From contig CALXDP010000007.1 in NCBI GenBank assembly GCA_944387095.1, forward strand, positions 34,200 to 98,199: a stretch of DNA of 64,000 nucleotides, in the 5' to 3' direction. The position numbers and the translations under genes are program-made. Numbering within the stretch: position 1 is the first letter of the stretch; each line of letters starts with the position of its first letter. The stretch is from an uncultured Oscillospiraceae bacterium (GTDB lineage Bacteria; Bacillota; Clostridia; Oscillospirales; Oscillospiraceae). Below are positions 29,050 to 37,734 of the stretch, piece after piece. The notes below the pieces were generated by a model, which saw only the letters and a program-made list of their open reading frames with translations, was not told where the DNA came from and searched no databases.

Positions 29050-30198
29050 TCACTTCTTGTAGAAGGCGATCATGTCCTCCAGGGATTTCTGCTCGACCAG
29101 GGGGGCCTTGCCGTAGGAGCCGAAATGGACGATCAGGGAGCCCACGGCCTCCTTTACGCCCGCCTCCACCCGGCTCATGAGCAGGGCCACGTCGCCGTCA
29201 GGCACGTTGCCGGTGAGAACGGTGTCCATGATGGGCGGGAAGAACACCCGGGGGTCGAAGGCGGAGCGCTTCTCCCCCAGCAGGGCGTACACCCCGCCGA
29301 TGGAGGGGCTGTTTTGCAGCGCGGGTTGCTGGGCGAATAGCTCCTTCATGTTTCGGGTGACCGCCAGGCGGATGTCAGTGTCCACGTTGATCTTCCGGAT
29401 GCCGCAGGGGATGGCGGCGATGAGCTCGTCCACATGGATGCCATAGGCGTTCTGAAGGTCGCCCCCCAGGTCGTTGATCTCCTGGACAATGTATTGGGGC
29501 ACGGTAGAGGAGCCGTGGGACACCAGGGCGCAGAAGATGCCAAGGCGGTTGATGCACTCCTTGATGGCGATGGGGATCTCCCGGCGCAGCCTGGCGTTCT
29601 TGCCCTTGTTGGCCCCGTGCTGGGTGCCGTAGGAGATGGCCAGGGCATCCACCTCGGTCTCCTGGATGAAACGCACCGCATCCAGGGGGTTTGTATAGGT
29701 GGAGGTGGCGGCGAACACATGGTCCTCCTGGCCGCCCAGCACGCCCAGCTCGCCCTCCACGGACACGCCCCGGGCGTGGGCATACTTCACCACCTCCCGG
29801 GTCAGCTCGATGTTCTGCTCCAGGGGCAGGGAGGAGCCGTCAATCATCACAGAGGTATAGCCCCCGTCAATGGCAGCCGCGCAGGAGTCGAAGTCCTTGC
29901 CGTGATCCAGGTGGAGCACGATGGGGACGGGGGAATCTTCCCCGTACTTCTTCACGGCGGCGGCGATGTTCCGGGCGCCCTTCTTCTTGTCCTCCAGGGT
30001 GCCGTTCTGGAAGTCCACCCGGCCCCCCATAAAGGCATTGGCCAGGTCCGCCCCCTGGAGGATGGCGGGGGAGCGGAAGGTTTCGTGCATCTCGATGACG
30101 GCCTTGGCCTGGGCCATGGCGTTGACGTTGAACGCCCCTTGGGCGTAGTTGTGCTGCTCGGCGGCCTCCATGAGAGGCCTCAGCGGGACTAATGGCAT
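29050..30198 (-). CDS. Class II (zinc) fructose-bisphosphate aldolase-family protein
   Basis: A 382-residue metal-dependent ketose-bisphosphate aldolase that splits a ketose (bis)phosphate into two three-carbon units. Class II features are HLDHGKDFDSCAAAIDGG (zinc histidine), VEGELGVLGGQED, VSHGSST and GIRKINVDTD. It is longer than GatY/KbaY enzymes (about 285) and resembles the longer ketose-1,6-bisphosphate type. The next gene is a TIM homologue, which could process one of its products. Confidence 0.88.
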   Translation of the reverse strand: MPLVPLRPLMEAAEQHNYAQGAFNVNAMAQAKAVIEMHETFRSPAILQGADLANAFMGGRVDFQNGTLEDKKKGARNIAAAVKKYGEDSPVPIVLHLDHGKDFDSCAAAIDGGYTSVMIDGSSLPLEQNIELTREVVKYAHARGVSVEGELGVLGGQEDHVFAATSTYTNPLDAVRFIQETEVDALAISYGTQHGANKGKNARLRREIPIAIKECINRLGIFCALVSHGSSTVPQYIVQEINDLGGDLQNAYGIHVDELIAAIPCGIRKINVDTDIRLAVTRNMKELFAQQPALQNSPSIGGVYALLGEKRSAFDPRVFFPPIMDTVLTGNVPDGDVALLMSRVEAGVKEAVGSLIVHFGSYGKAPLVEQKSLEDMIAFYKK

Positions 30199-30216
30199 GG
30201 CAGAATCCTCCTTTCT

Positions 30217-31368
30217 TCAATCGCCGGCGTAGACGCAGCGGCCGGCCACATAGGTCTCCTTCACGTTCAGTTCCTCGTCCAGCACCACCAGGTCCGCGTC
30301 TTTCCCCGGGGCGATGGAGCCCTTGCGGTAGCTGAGCCCCGCCAGCCGGGCGGGATTGCTGGTCAGCAGGGGGAGCACCCGCGCCACGCTCACCCCGGTG
30401 AATTGCACCAAATTTTTTAGAGCCTGTCCGGTGGTGAGGGTGGAGCCGGCCCGCACGCCGCTCCCGGCCAGCTTAGCGTCCCCGTCCTCCACCACTACGT
30501 CGTTGACCCCCAGCTTGTAGTGCCCATCGGGCAGACCGGCGGCCTGGATGGAGTCGGTGACGGCCACCACCTTGTCCCAACCCTTGCAGGCCAGCAGCAT
30601 CCGCACCGCACCCGGGTGGAGGTGGCGCCCGTCGCAGATGGCCTCGCAGTACACCGGACGCTCCAGCACCGCCCCCATGATGCCCGGCCGGTGCTGATGG
30701 AACAGCCCCATGGCGTTGAAGGTGTGGGTGCAGCAGGCCGCCCCCGCTTCAATGGCCCGGATAGAGGTCTCATAGTCGGCGCCCGAGTGGCCAATGGCGA
30801 TGGCAACCTGTCCGGCCAAAGCGGCAATGAGGTCCGCCACCCCTTCCACCTCCGGGGAGACGGTCATGTAGCGGATGGCACCCTGGGCCGCCTGCTGGTA
30901 CTGGTGGAACAGCTTCACATCGCCGCGGCGCAGCAGGTGCTCGGGCATGGCGCCCTTGTACTCATGGGACAGGAAAGGCCCCTCCAGGTGGATGCCCAGA
31001 AGCTGGGCCCCGTCCACGGGCCGGACCATGGCGGCCCTGGCCTGGCTGATGCACCACAGGGTCTGCTCCCGGGTGTCGGTGAGGATGGAGCACAGCCAGC
31101 CGGTGGTGCCATGACGGGCGAAGAAGCGGCCGATCTTCCCCAGATCATCCGCCGTGGCGGCGTTCACGTCCACCCCGTCCCCGCCGTGGGTGTGCAGGTC
31201 CAGAAAGCCGGGGACCAGCATTCGGCCCCCCAGGTCCTTGACGGGTATTCCGGCGCGGGGCAGGTCACCGAAAGCGGCGATCCGCCCATCCTCCACCAGC
31301 AGGTCTCCCTCCTGAAAGCGGCCGTCCAGGTAGACCCGGCCGCCGGAAAATAGCGTTCTCATCCCCAT
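30217..31368 (-). CDS. nagA: N-acetylglucosamine-6-phosphate deacetylase
   Basis: A 383-residue amidohydrolase that removes acetate from GlcNAc-6-phosphate. Metal-site and catalytic regions are visible: DLHTHGGDGVDVN, IHLEGPFLSHEYKGAM (metal Glu), IGHSGADYE and CTHTFNAM (His ligands), and the catalytic Asp in VTDSIQAAGLPDG. It directly follows nagB (8-base gap), matching the usual nagBA pair. Confidence 0.92.
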   Translation of the reverse strand: MGMRTLFSGGRVYLDGRFQEGDLLVEDGRIAAFGDLPRAGIPVKDLGGRMLVPGFLDLHTHGGDGVDVNAATADDLGKIGRFFARHGTTGWLCSILTDTREQTLWCISQARAAMVRPVDGAQLLGIHLEGPFLSHEYKGAMPEHLLRRGDVKLFHQYQQAAQGAIRYMTVSPEVEGVADLIAALAGQVAIAIGHSGADYETSIRAIEAGAACCTHTFNAMGLFHQHRPGIMGAVLERPVYCEAICDGRHLHPGAVRMLLACKGWDKVVAVTDSIQAAGLPDGHYKLGVNDVVVEDGDAKLAGSGVRAGSTLTTGQALKNLVQFTGVSVARVLPLLTSNPARLAGLSYRKGSIAPGKDADLVVLDEELNVKETYVAGRCVYAGD

Positions 31369-31376
31369 GGCGCGCC

Positions 31377-32192
31377 TCAGAAGGGCTGGGCGGAGGCCAC
31401 AGCGTTGGCGTAGATGAGCGCGTCGGGGTGGTTTTGCAGCAGGCTGGCGGGGAAGGCGGCGGATACCTCGCCGTAGGCCGCCTGGCGTACCACCGCCCGG
31501 TGCCAGTCCCGGAACACCCCCAGGCGGACCTTCCGGGCCTCCAGAATCTGTTTGATGCCGATGGTGACGGCCTTATTGGGCATGGCGGCAATGGCGCCCC
31601 CCCGCTCGCCGATGGCGTTGGCGGTCCTGGTCTCCGGGGTGAGGGTGAGTACCCGGGTGCCCAGCTGGGCGAACTGCTCTGGAGTCAGCTCTGGCTGGGC
31701 CTCGTTGAAGGCCAGGTGGCCGTTGATGCCGATGCCGCCGAAGGTGATGTCCACACCGCCCAGCTCCGCAATGAGCCGGTCCACCTTGCCGGGGTCGGCG
31801 GGATCGGGGAAGACCCGCTGTTCAGGAGGCATGAGCAGGTCCTCGTCAATCTTGGCGTATACCGTGCGCTCCATGAAGCCCCGGAAGGACAGAGGGCTGT
31901 CCTTGCTGATGTAGGTTTCATCGTCGTGGAGGTACTCGTCCATGTTGATGAACCAGCAGTTTTTCAGACGGATGCGCTCCCGGTTGACCAAGCGCACGAA
32001 GATGGGATACTGGCCCACAGGCCCCACGGGGCAGATAAAGACAGTCTTCTCTCCCTTGGTGTTGTGGGCTTTGATGGTGTTTACCATCTCCAGAGCCAGT
32101 TCGTAAAAGATCTCGCCGGAGTCCCCCAGGGGGAGAATCGGGATCTTGGCGTGCTTGCCCAACTCCTGGGCGGGAATTTGAAAGTAATCCAT
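31377..32192 (-). CDS. nagB: Glucosamine-6-phosphate deaminase-family protein
   Basis: A 271-residue NagB-family protein that would convert glucosamine-6-phosphate to fructose-6-phosphate and ammonia. The family loop GGIGINGHLAFNEAQP is present, as are CPVGPVGQYPIFVRL and FINMDEYLHDD. The N-terminal half is somewhat divergent from classical NagB (for example no MDEYVGL block), so a related aminosugar or ketose substrate is possible. It begins 24 bases after the response regulator, so it is in the same operon. Confidence 0.85.
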   Translation of the reverse strand: MDYFQIPAQELGKHAKIPILPLGDSGEIFYELALEMVNTIKAHNTKGEKTVFICPVGPVGQYPIFVRLVNRERIRLKNCWFINMDEYLHDDETYISKDSPLSFRGFMERTVYAKIDEDLLMPPEQRVFPDPADPGKVDRLIAELGGVDITFGGIGINGHLAFNEAQPELTPEQFAQLGTRVLTLTPETRTANAIGERGGAIAAMPNKAVTIGIKQILEARKVRLGVFRDWHRAVVRQAAYGEVSAAFPASLLQNHPDALIYANAVASAQPF

Positions 32193-32216
32193 TGCTTGAC
32201 GTCCTTTCCGGGCCGA

Positions 32217-32882
32217 TCAGAAGAGATGGGCCACATTGAGTTCACGGATGATTTCTACGATTTCCTTGGTGCGGGTGCAGCCAAATTTGCGCAGCAGGCT
32301 CTTCACCTGGGTCTTGACGGTGACCACCTCCACACAGCGGATATTGGCGATTTCCCGCACCTTTTTCCCGTCCAGCAGCAGGCGGACCAGCTCCCGCTCC
32401 GCGCCGGTGAGCTGGGAGACGGTGCTGATAAAGAACAGCAGGCTGCGCTCCGAGCTGCGCAGGCGGGAATATTCCTTGAGCAGCAGGTTCTGAATCTTGG
32501 CCTCCAACATAGGGTGGCCGTCATAGGCGCTGCGGATGTGGAGCAGCAGCTCCTCCTCCGGGCAGCCTTTCACGATGTAGTCCACCGCCCCCGCGCCCAT
32601 GGAGGTGAGGATCATATTGCCTGTCTCATGGGCGGTGAGAAAGAGAATTTTCAGGTCCGGTCTGTGCTCCAGGATACGCTCAGTGGCCCGGATGCCGGCG
32701 GTGGTGGTCTCCATCTCAATATCCATGAGGATCAGGTCGGCGGGGGTGGCCAGGGCCAGAGCCTCGATCTCCCGGCCGCTGGCGGCGCTGCCCGCCACCT
32801 CCATGTCCGGCTGCTGGCTGATGGTGTCGCAGAGATCCTCCCGAAGCAGGTCAAAATCTTCCGCCACAAGAACGCGGATCAT
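32217..32882 (-). CDS. NarL/LuxR-type response regulator
   Basis: A 221-residue regulator with a receiver domain (VLVAEDFDLLRED, phosphorylation Asp in LILMDIEM, conserved Lys in DYIVKGC) and a C-terminal LuxR-type helix-turn-helix (LTGAERELVRLLLDGKKVREIA). It overlaps the histidine kinase gene by four bases and precedes nagB, so it most likely controls its own operon. Confidence 0.92.
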   Translation of the reverse strand: MIRVLVAEDFDLLREDLCDTISQQPDMEVAGSAASGREIEALALATPADLILMDIEMETTTAGIRATERILEHRPDLKILFLTAHETGNMILTSMGAGAVDYIVKGCPEEELLLHIRSAYDGHPMLEAKIQNLLLKEYSRLRSSERSLLFFISTVSQLTGAERELVRLLLDGKKVREIANIRCVEVVTVKTQVKSLLRKFGCTRTKEIVEIIRELNVAHLF

Positions 32883-34402
32883 GACAGTGGTGCGCCTCCT
32901 TTCTCTCGGAACCTTGCGGAGTAGCGGGGCAGAAGGATGAGGAATGATGTGCCCCCTCCGGGGCGGTTTTCCACCCGCATGGTCCCCAGGTGGCTGCGCA
33001 CGATGGTATGCGCATGATATAGGCCCATACCCCAGTTGGAGTTGGTATTTTTACCGGAGTAAAAGGGCTCAAAGATGTGTTTGATCTCAGTGGGAGCCAC
33101 ACCGGTGCCTCGGTCCCGCACTTCCAGCACGGTGTACAGCCGCTCCTGGTGGCTGATCAGCTCCACCGGGTCGGTCCGGCCGGCCTCCAACGTGGCCTCC
33201 CAGCCGTTGGTGAGCAAATTGTACAGTGCCTCGCTGAGATAGTTCTCGTCAGCCAGTACCTGAACCGTTCCATCCAGCTGGATAAGGAGCTTTCCCTCGG
33301 GGTATTTTTTTTGAAACCGCTCCTGGGTGATCTCCCCCAGCCGGTCCAGCCCCACGGGGACCAGCCGGACAGACTTTGCTTTTACCGTGCGGTAGAGCTC
33401 CTCGGAGCGGGTGATCAGTTGGTCGTTTCCGCTGGATAGGCTGTCGGTATAGGCCCGCAGCTTTTCCAGATCTGGGCTGGGCTTTCCAAGCTCTGCCCGA
33501 ATCCGCTTATAGAGCACCCGGTTGGCCAGCAGCTGATTCTTGATGCTGTGGACGAAGGCGCTGGCCCCGGTCTTGGCCACGTCGAACTTCCGCTCCAGGG
33601 CTACGTCGGCCCGGTCCCGCACGTACAGATCCTGGGTGTAGCGCAGCAGGCTGCCCAGCCCCAGGATGCCGCAGATGGTATTGATGATCACCAGAAGCGC
33701 ATAGCCGGGGACAGTAAGGCTGTACTGGAGGTAGCCCACCCCCCGGATCCACAGGTAGTCGTAGCTGTAAAAGCTGTATACCTGGCCCGGGTCCTGGCCG
33801 GAGTAGAGCAGGTACAGGGCGGACAGGGAGGCCAGACACACGGCGATTTGGGCAAACTGACGGCGGCAAAAGGGAATGGTGATGGAAAAAAACTCTATCG
33901 CCAAAAGCAGGAGTGCCAGCAACACATACCCGATGACCCACAACCACGAGAAGTAGTAAAGCGCGGATTGGCCCCAGGGAAAGGATGCGACCAGCCGGTG
34001 ATACAGTTTTGGCCAGTAGAGGACCAGGGTGACGGCAGGCAGCAGGATCGCCCAGTAACGCAGATGAATCAATTTGCGCATCCACGCGGACATGGAGTAG
34101 TGAACGGCCATTTCCAGCAGAAACAGGGGGAAAAGATGCCGCCCAATGGCGATGAGATAGCCCATCTGGTCCAGGGTGATGAAGCGGTACTGAAGCCATA
34201 GCCGGATGTCCCGGGAGAAGAAGAGAAAATGCTCCACTTCACGGGAGACGCCTCCCCGCTTGGCGATGACAAGCATCACCCCAACCAAAAACAGGGTCAG
34301 GGTCAGGCACATCCCCGCCAAAAGCAGAGACTCCCGGTTCTTTTTCACGATGAGCACGGCCAGAGAGCCCAGGAACAGGCCGGCGGACAAGAGAAGCAGC
34401 AT
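32879..34402 (-). CDS. Membrane sensor histidine kinase
   Basis: A 507-residue kinase. The N-terminal half holds about seven or eight membrane segments with short loops (a 7TM-like sensor); the phosphoacceptor is probably H285 in AFVHSIKNQLLANR. The C-terminal HATPase shows the N box (ALYNLLTNGWEA), G1 (VRDRGTGV) and G2 (NWGMGLYHA). The ATG at 34402 follows AAGGGGGTG with correct spacing and starts the first membrane helix. A promoter lies just upstream, so this is the first gene of the nag-aldolase operon. Confidence 0.88.
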   Translation of the reverse strand: MLLLLSAGLFLGSLAVLIVKKNRESLLLAGMCLTLTLFLVGVMLVIAKRGGVSREVEHFLFFSRDIRLWLQYRFITLDQMGYLIAIGRHLFPLFLLEMAVHYSMSAWMRKLIHLRYWAILLPAVTLVLYWPKLYHRLVASFPWGQSALYYFSWLWVIGYVLLALLLLAIEFFSITIPFCRRQFAQIAVCLASLSALYLLYSGQDPGQVYSFYSYDYLWIRGVGYLQYSLTVPGYALLVIINTICGILGLGSLLRYTQDLYVRDRADVALERKFDVAKTGASAFVHSIKNQLLANRVLYKRIRAELGKPSPDLEKLRAYTDSLSSGNDQLITRSEELYRTVKAKSVRLVPVGLDRLGEITQERFQKKYPEGKLLIQLDGTVQVLADENYLSEALYNLLTNGWEATLEAGRTDPVELISHQERLYTVLEVRDRGTGVAPTEIKHIFEPFYSGKNTNSNWGMGLYHAHTIVRSHLGTMRVENRPGGGTSFLILLPRYSARFREKGGAPLS

Positions 34403-34449
34403 GGGTGCGCACCCCCTTTTGTCAGCATGGAACCGCAGGACGCACCTCC

Positions 34450-34478
34450 ATTGTAATCCCAACCTGGAAATTTGTAAA
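34450..34478 (-). promoter_or_regulatory. Promoter of the kinase/nag/aldolase operon
   Basis: On the minus strand TTTACA (34473-34478), a 17-bp spacer and TACAAT (34450-34455). Transcription would begin near 34443, about 40 bases before the kinase ATG. Confidence 0.75.
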
Positions 34479-34489
34479 TCGAGAAAAGC

Positions 34490-34771
34490 AAGGGGCGGCG
34501 GCCGGCACCGCCGCCCCTTCAGCTGATTCAAAAGCCTCGCAGAGTTCGCGGCACAGCGCAAAATGATTTTTTGCGATGCGGCGGGAAAAACGTGAAATCT
34601 GTTTTCGGCCGGGGCGTGTACCTGGACGAAAACACTGCTCGGCCTGCAAACGTGCGAGATGTCCGTTTTTGGGACATCGAGTGCGCTGCGGCAGGCCGCA
34701 GCCTATCTGTCAGGAAAGGCGAAGCCTTTTTCGACAGCATCAAGGGGCGGCGGCCAGCACCGCCGCCCCTT
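34490..34771. repeat. Array of hairpins bounded by two near-identical 30-base hairpins
   Basis: The gap 34403-34802 has no gene. It is bounded by AAGGGGCGGCGG/CCGCCGCCCCTT hairpins at 34490-34519 and 34742-34771 that differ by one base in the loop. Between them five more hairpins follow closely: CGCAAAA/TTTTGCG (34557-34575), GTTTTCG/CGAAAAC (34601-34633), GATGTCC/GGACATC (34658-34678), GCTGCGG/CCGCAGC (34685-34702) and CTGTC..AAAGGC/GCCTTT..GACAG (34707-34737). It could be a palindromic repeat element or a structured RNA. The hairpin nearest 34771 also serves as a likely terminator of the ABC transporter genes. Confidence 0.7.
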
Positions 34772-34802
34772 GCAAGGCAGAGACAAGATGTATGCAGCTG
34801 GC

Positions 34803-35831
34803 TTAGTAGTCCCCGGCCTCCAGAATCAGGTCAAGGGCCACATAGTCGCCGACGGGGCACTCCTCCTCGGCGGTGATGGTGCCGGCGTTGACCATCATCT
34901 CCTGCTGGAGCTCATAGTAGCCCTCCACGGTGCCGTCCTCAATGCCGGCGACAACCTCTTTGCCGGTGAGCCAGTCGGCGTCGCCCCGGGCCTGCTGCAG
35001 CACGGTGGCGGAGTCCACGGACAGGAAGTCGGCCACCCAGCCGGCCACCTCTTCATAGTTCTCCTCCAGGGCGGCATAGTCCATGGCCCGCAGGATGGCC
35101 CGCATAAAGCGCACGGCCACGTCCCGGTTCTCCTCCAGGTAGCTGGGGGTGACGATCCAGCTGGCTAGGGAGACACTGATGTCGGAGAAGTCGGTGTTCT
35201 GGGCCAGCTTGTGGGCCCCTTCCATCTGATCCAGGATGGTCAGGCTCTCGGGGGACCAGATGGCGCAGGCGTCCAGGCCGTCGGACAGCATGGCGGCCAC
35301 CACGGCGGAGGCGTCCATGCTCATAGCGGTGATGTCATCCATGGTCAGGCCCACGCTGTTCAGGGCATTGACCAGAATGGTCTCGCTGGAGGTGCCGGGG
35401 GCGTAGCCCACGGTCTTGCCGGCCAGGTCCTCCAGGCTGGTGATGTCGGGGCCGGCGATGACGGCGTCGCCGTTGGAGATGTGGGACAGGCCGATGATCT
35501 CCGCCTGGCCCTGGACGCACAGGCGGTGGGCGCCGTCGCCGATGTAGCCGAATTGAGTGGATCCGCTCTCCAGAGCGGCAATGATGGTGGGGCCGTCGCC
35601 AAAGCTCTGGGTGTTCACGGTGATGCCCTCATCCTCGAAGTAGCCCAGCTCGATGGCGGAGACCAGAGCCCACAGGCTGCCGTAGTTGTTCATGTAACCC
35701 ACGGTCACGGTGACGGGCTCCACGGTGTCGCTGGGCTCCTCAGATGGGGTGGTGTCGCCGCCGCAGCCGGCCAGCAGGCCGGCCACCATGGCCAGGGACA
35801 GCAGCATGGCAAGTAGTTTTCTCAGTTTCAT
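34803..35831 (-). CDS. SsuA/NMT1-type ABC transporter substrate-binding lipoprotein
   Basis: A 342-residue lipoprotein: signal peptide with lipobox GLLAGC, a short acidic/Thr-Pro linker, then an NMT1/SsuA-like binding fold (GYMNNYGSLWALVSAIELG, GYFEDEGITV, LEDLAGKTVGYAPGTSSE, then IWSPESL). Such proteins bind sulfonates, taurine, nitrate or thiamine precursors. The ATG at 35831 is used because AGGAGGA lies nine bases upstream; a frame start 24 bases earlier lacks this. Its transporter partners precede it. Confidence 0.88.
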   Translation of the reverse strand: MKLRKLLAMLLSLAMVAGLLAGCGGDTTPSEEPSDTVEPVTVTVGYMNNYGSLWALVSAIELGYFEDEGITVNTQSFGDGPTIIAALESGSTQFGYIGDGAHRLCVQGQAEIIGLSHISNGDAVIAGPDITSLEDLAGKTVGYAPGTSSETILVNALNSVGLTMDDITAMSMDASAVVAAMLSDGLDACAIWSPESLTILDQMEGAHKLAQNTDFSDISVSLASWIVTPSYLEENRDVAVRFMRAILRAMDYAALEENYEEVAGWVADFLSVDSATVLQQARGDADWLTGKEVVAGIEDGTVEGYYELQQEMMVNAGTITAEEECPVGDYVALDLILEAGDY

Positions 35832-35911
35832 TCTCGCAGATCCTCCTTTTATCATATGACGGTTTCAACAGACGGACTATTGCAACGGCCCGGGGACCGC
35901 TCCAATCACAG

Positions 35912-36703
35912 TTACTTCCGAACCTCCAGATATTCCTGATAGACCTGGCTCCAAATGCGATTCTTCAGCTCCAGGAAGCGGGGGGTCATCTTGGTCTCCT
36001 GGGTGCGGGGATAGGGGATGTCGATGTCTATGATATCCTTGATGCGGCCGGGGCGGGCGCTCATGATGACAACCCGCTGGGACAGGATGATGGCCTCGTC
36101 CACGTCGTGGGTGATGAAAAAGCAGGTCTTGCGGTCCCGCTCCCAGGTCTCCAGCAGCTCGCTTTGCAGCTGGGTGCGGGTCTGGGCGTCCAGGGCGCCA
36201 AAGGGCTCATCCATGAGCAGCACCTCCGGGTCGGCGGCGTAGGCCCGGGCGATGGCCACCCGCTGTTTCATGCCGCCGGACAGCTCCTTGGGGTAGTGGT
36301 CGGCAAACTTCTCCAGATCCACCTTGGCCAGATACTGCATGGCCAGCTCTTGCGCCTGCTTGCCCTTAATACCCTTCATCTCCAGGGCGAACATGACGTT
36401 TTTCTTCACCGTCAGCCAGGGGAACAGGGCGTACTGCTGAAAGACCACCCCCCGGTCGGTACCGGTGCCCGTCACTGCTTTGCCGTTGCAATATACGGCG
36501 CCGGAGGTGGCGTCCGTCAGGCCGGCAATGATATTCAGCAGGGTGGACTTCCCGCAGCCGGAGGGGCCCACCACGCAGATAAACTCGTTCTCATAGATAT
36601 CCAGACTCACCCCGTTCAGGGCGACCATCTCGCCGCTGCGGGTGTGGAAGACCTTGCGGACATTGTCGATCTTCAGCTTCAGATCTCTCGCTTCTCCTGC
36701 CAT
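35912..36703 (-). CDS. SsuB/TauB-type ABC transporter ATPase
   Basis: A 263-residue ATPase with Walker A GPSGCGKST, Q-loop VFQQYALFPWLTV, signature LSGGMKQRVAIARA, Walker B VLLMDEPFGALD and the H-loop FITHDVDEA. It powers the adjacent permease. The gene overlaps the permease gene by 25 bases, so the subunits are translated together. Confidence 0.93.
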   Translation of the reverse strand: MAGEARDLKLKIDNVRKVFHTRSGEMVALNGVSLDIYENEFICVVGPSGCGKSTLLNIIAGLTDATSGAVYCNGKAVTGTGTDRGVVFQQYALFPWLTVKKNVMFALEMKGIKGKQAQELAMQYLAKVDLEKFADHYPKELSGGMKQRVAIARAYAADPEVLLMDEPFGALDAQTRTQLQSELLETWERDRKTCFFITHDVDEAIILSQRVVIMSARPGRIKDIIDIDIPYPRTQETKMTPRFLELKNRIWSQVYQEYLEVRK

Positions 36704-37467
36704 CCCGTCAGCTTCCTTTCCAAAAGTTTGATGATGTTGTCCAGGGTGATGCCGATGATGCCGATGACGATGACATAGGCCAGCATGGGGGCTGACTCAT
36801 ACAGGCTGGCCAGGGCCCGGATGCGCATGCCAAGGCCCGCTTCCGCACCGGTGGACTCGGCGGCGATCAGGGTGGTCAGGGCCACCGAGGCCCCCAGCCG
36901 CACGGCGGTGAGAATGAAGGGCAGGGTGGCCGGGGCGATGACCCGGACAAAGATATCCCTGTCCTTAGCGCCCAGCACCCGGGCGGCCTTGATCAGGGTC
37001 TCGTCCACGTTGACCACACCCTGATAGATGGTGACGCACATGGTCAAAAAGCAGGCGATGGTGATGACGATGATCTGGGGCCGGCGGCCCACCCCGGACA
37101 CAATGACGATCAGGGGCACGTAGGCCAGGGGGGGGATGTTCCGGATGAACTGGATCCAGGGGTTGAGGATGTTGCGCACCGGCAGATACCAGGCCATGAG
37201 GATGGCCACCGGCAGGGCGATGACGAAGCCCAGGGCATAGCCGCCGAAGACGGAGATCAGACTGCTGGAGAGGTCCTGCCAGAACGCGCCCCGCTGGATC
37301 ATGGTGATCAGGCCTTCAATCGTAACCACCACATTGGGAAAGCCCCGGGAGGTCTGGGGGATGATGGACAGCAGATACCATACTCCCATGGCCACCGCGA
37401 AGGAAATCAGCAGCCACACCCTGGCGGGAATCCGGCTGGCGAGGGATTTCTTCTTTTTCGTTTCCAT
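36679..37467 (-). CDS. SsuC/TauC-type ABC transporter permease
   Basis: A 262-residue permease with six hydrophobic segments and the EAA loop ETLIKAARVLGAKDRDIFVRV. The FIRNIPPLAYVPLIVI segment is typical of the sulfonate/nitrate/taurine group. AGAAGGAG precedes the ATG. It is the first gene of the transporter operon; two palindromes lie upstream. Confidence 0.92.
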   Translation of the reverse strand: METKKKKSLASRIPARVWLLISFAVAMGVWYLLSIIPQTSRGFPNVVVTIEGLITMIQRGAFWQDLSSSLISVFGGYALGFVIALPVAILMAWYLPVRNILNPWIQFIRNIPPLAYVPLIVIVSGVGRRPQIIVITIACFLTMCVTIYQGVVNVDETLIKAARVLGAKDRDIFVRVIAPATLPFILTAVRLGASVALTTLIAAESTGAEAGLGMRIRALASLYESAPMLAYVIVIGIIGITLDNIIKLLERKLTGWQEKREI

Positions 37468-37529
37468 GAAGCCAGATCACTCCTTCTGATCAATACGTCC
37501 CAAATAAAACTGGGTATCCTGCTCTATTT

Positions 37530-37587
37530 TTATGCTTTTAGCATAAGGAGAGAACCGGAAAAGGAAAAGTATGAACTTTTATCATAC
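37530..37587 (-). promoter_or_regulatory. Two palindromes upstream of the ABC transporter operon
   Basis: TTATGCT-TTT-AGCATAA (37530-37546) is a perfect 17-base palindrome and GTATGA-N7-TCATAC (37569-37587) a second one. Both lie 60-120 bases upstream of the permease ATG. They are plausible dimer-binding operators. I do not recognise the regulator. Confidence 0.5.
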
Positions 37588-37651
37588 CCGTTTTTGGTGG
37601 CGGGTGGGAACGCCAGGGGCCCTCCGCCGGTGGAAGGCCGCCGGAAGGAGA

Positions 37652-37692
37652 AAGCGCCCTTTCCCCAGAGCGTTTCCGGGGAAAGGGCGCTT
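37652..37692 (-). terminator. Terminator of the PepSY lipoprotein gene
   Basis: Perfect 15-bp stem between AAGCGCCCTTTCCCC (37652-37666) and its complement (37678-37692), 42 bases past the PepSY stop codon, with TTTCTCC following on the minus strand. Confidence 0.85.
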
Positions 37693-37734
37693 GGACTGAT
37701 GGAAGGGGGGAATTGGCCTGGGGCCGGAGGGCGC

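Noticed and set aside
32879-34561. Start of the histidine kinase 53 codons earlier
   Set aside because: That start lies within the hairpin array and before the promoter at 34450-34478; the ATG at 34402 has a ribosome site and starts the first membrane helix.
34490-34771. CRISPR array
   Set aside because: The repeats are palindromes with different sequences between them, there are only two copies of the outer hairpin, and there are no regular spacers or cas genes.
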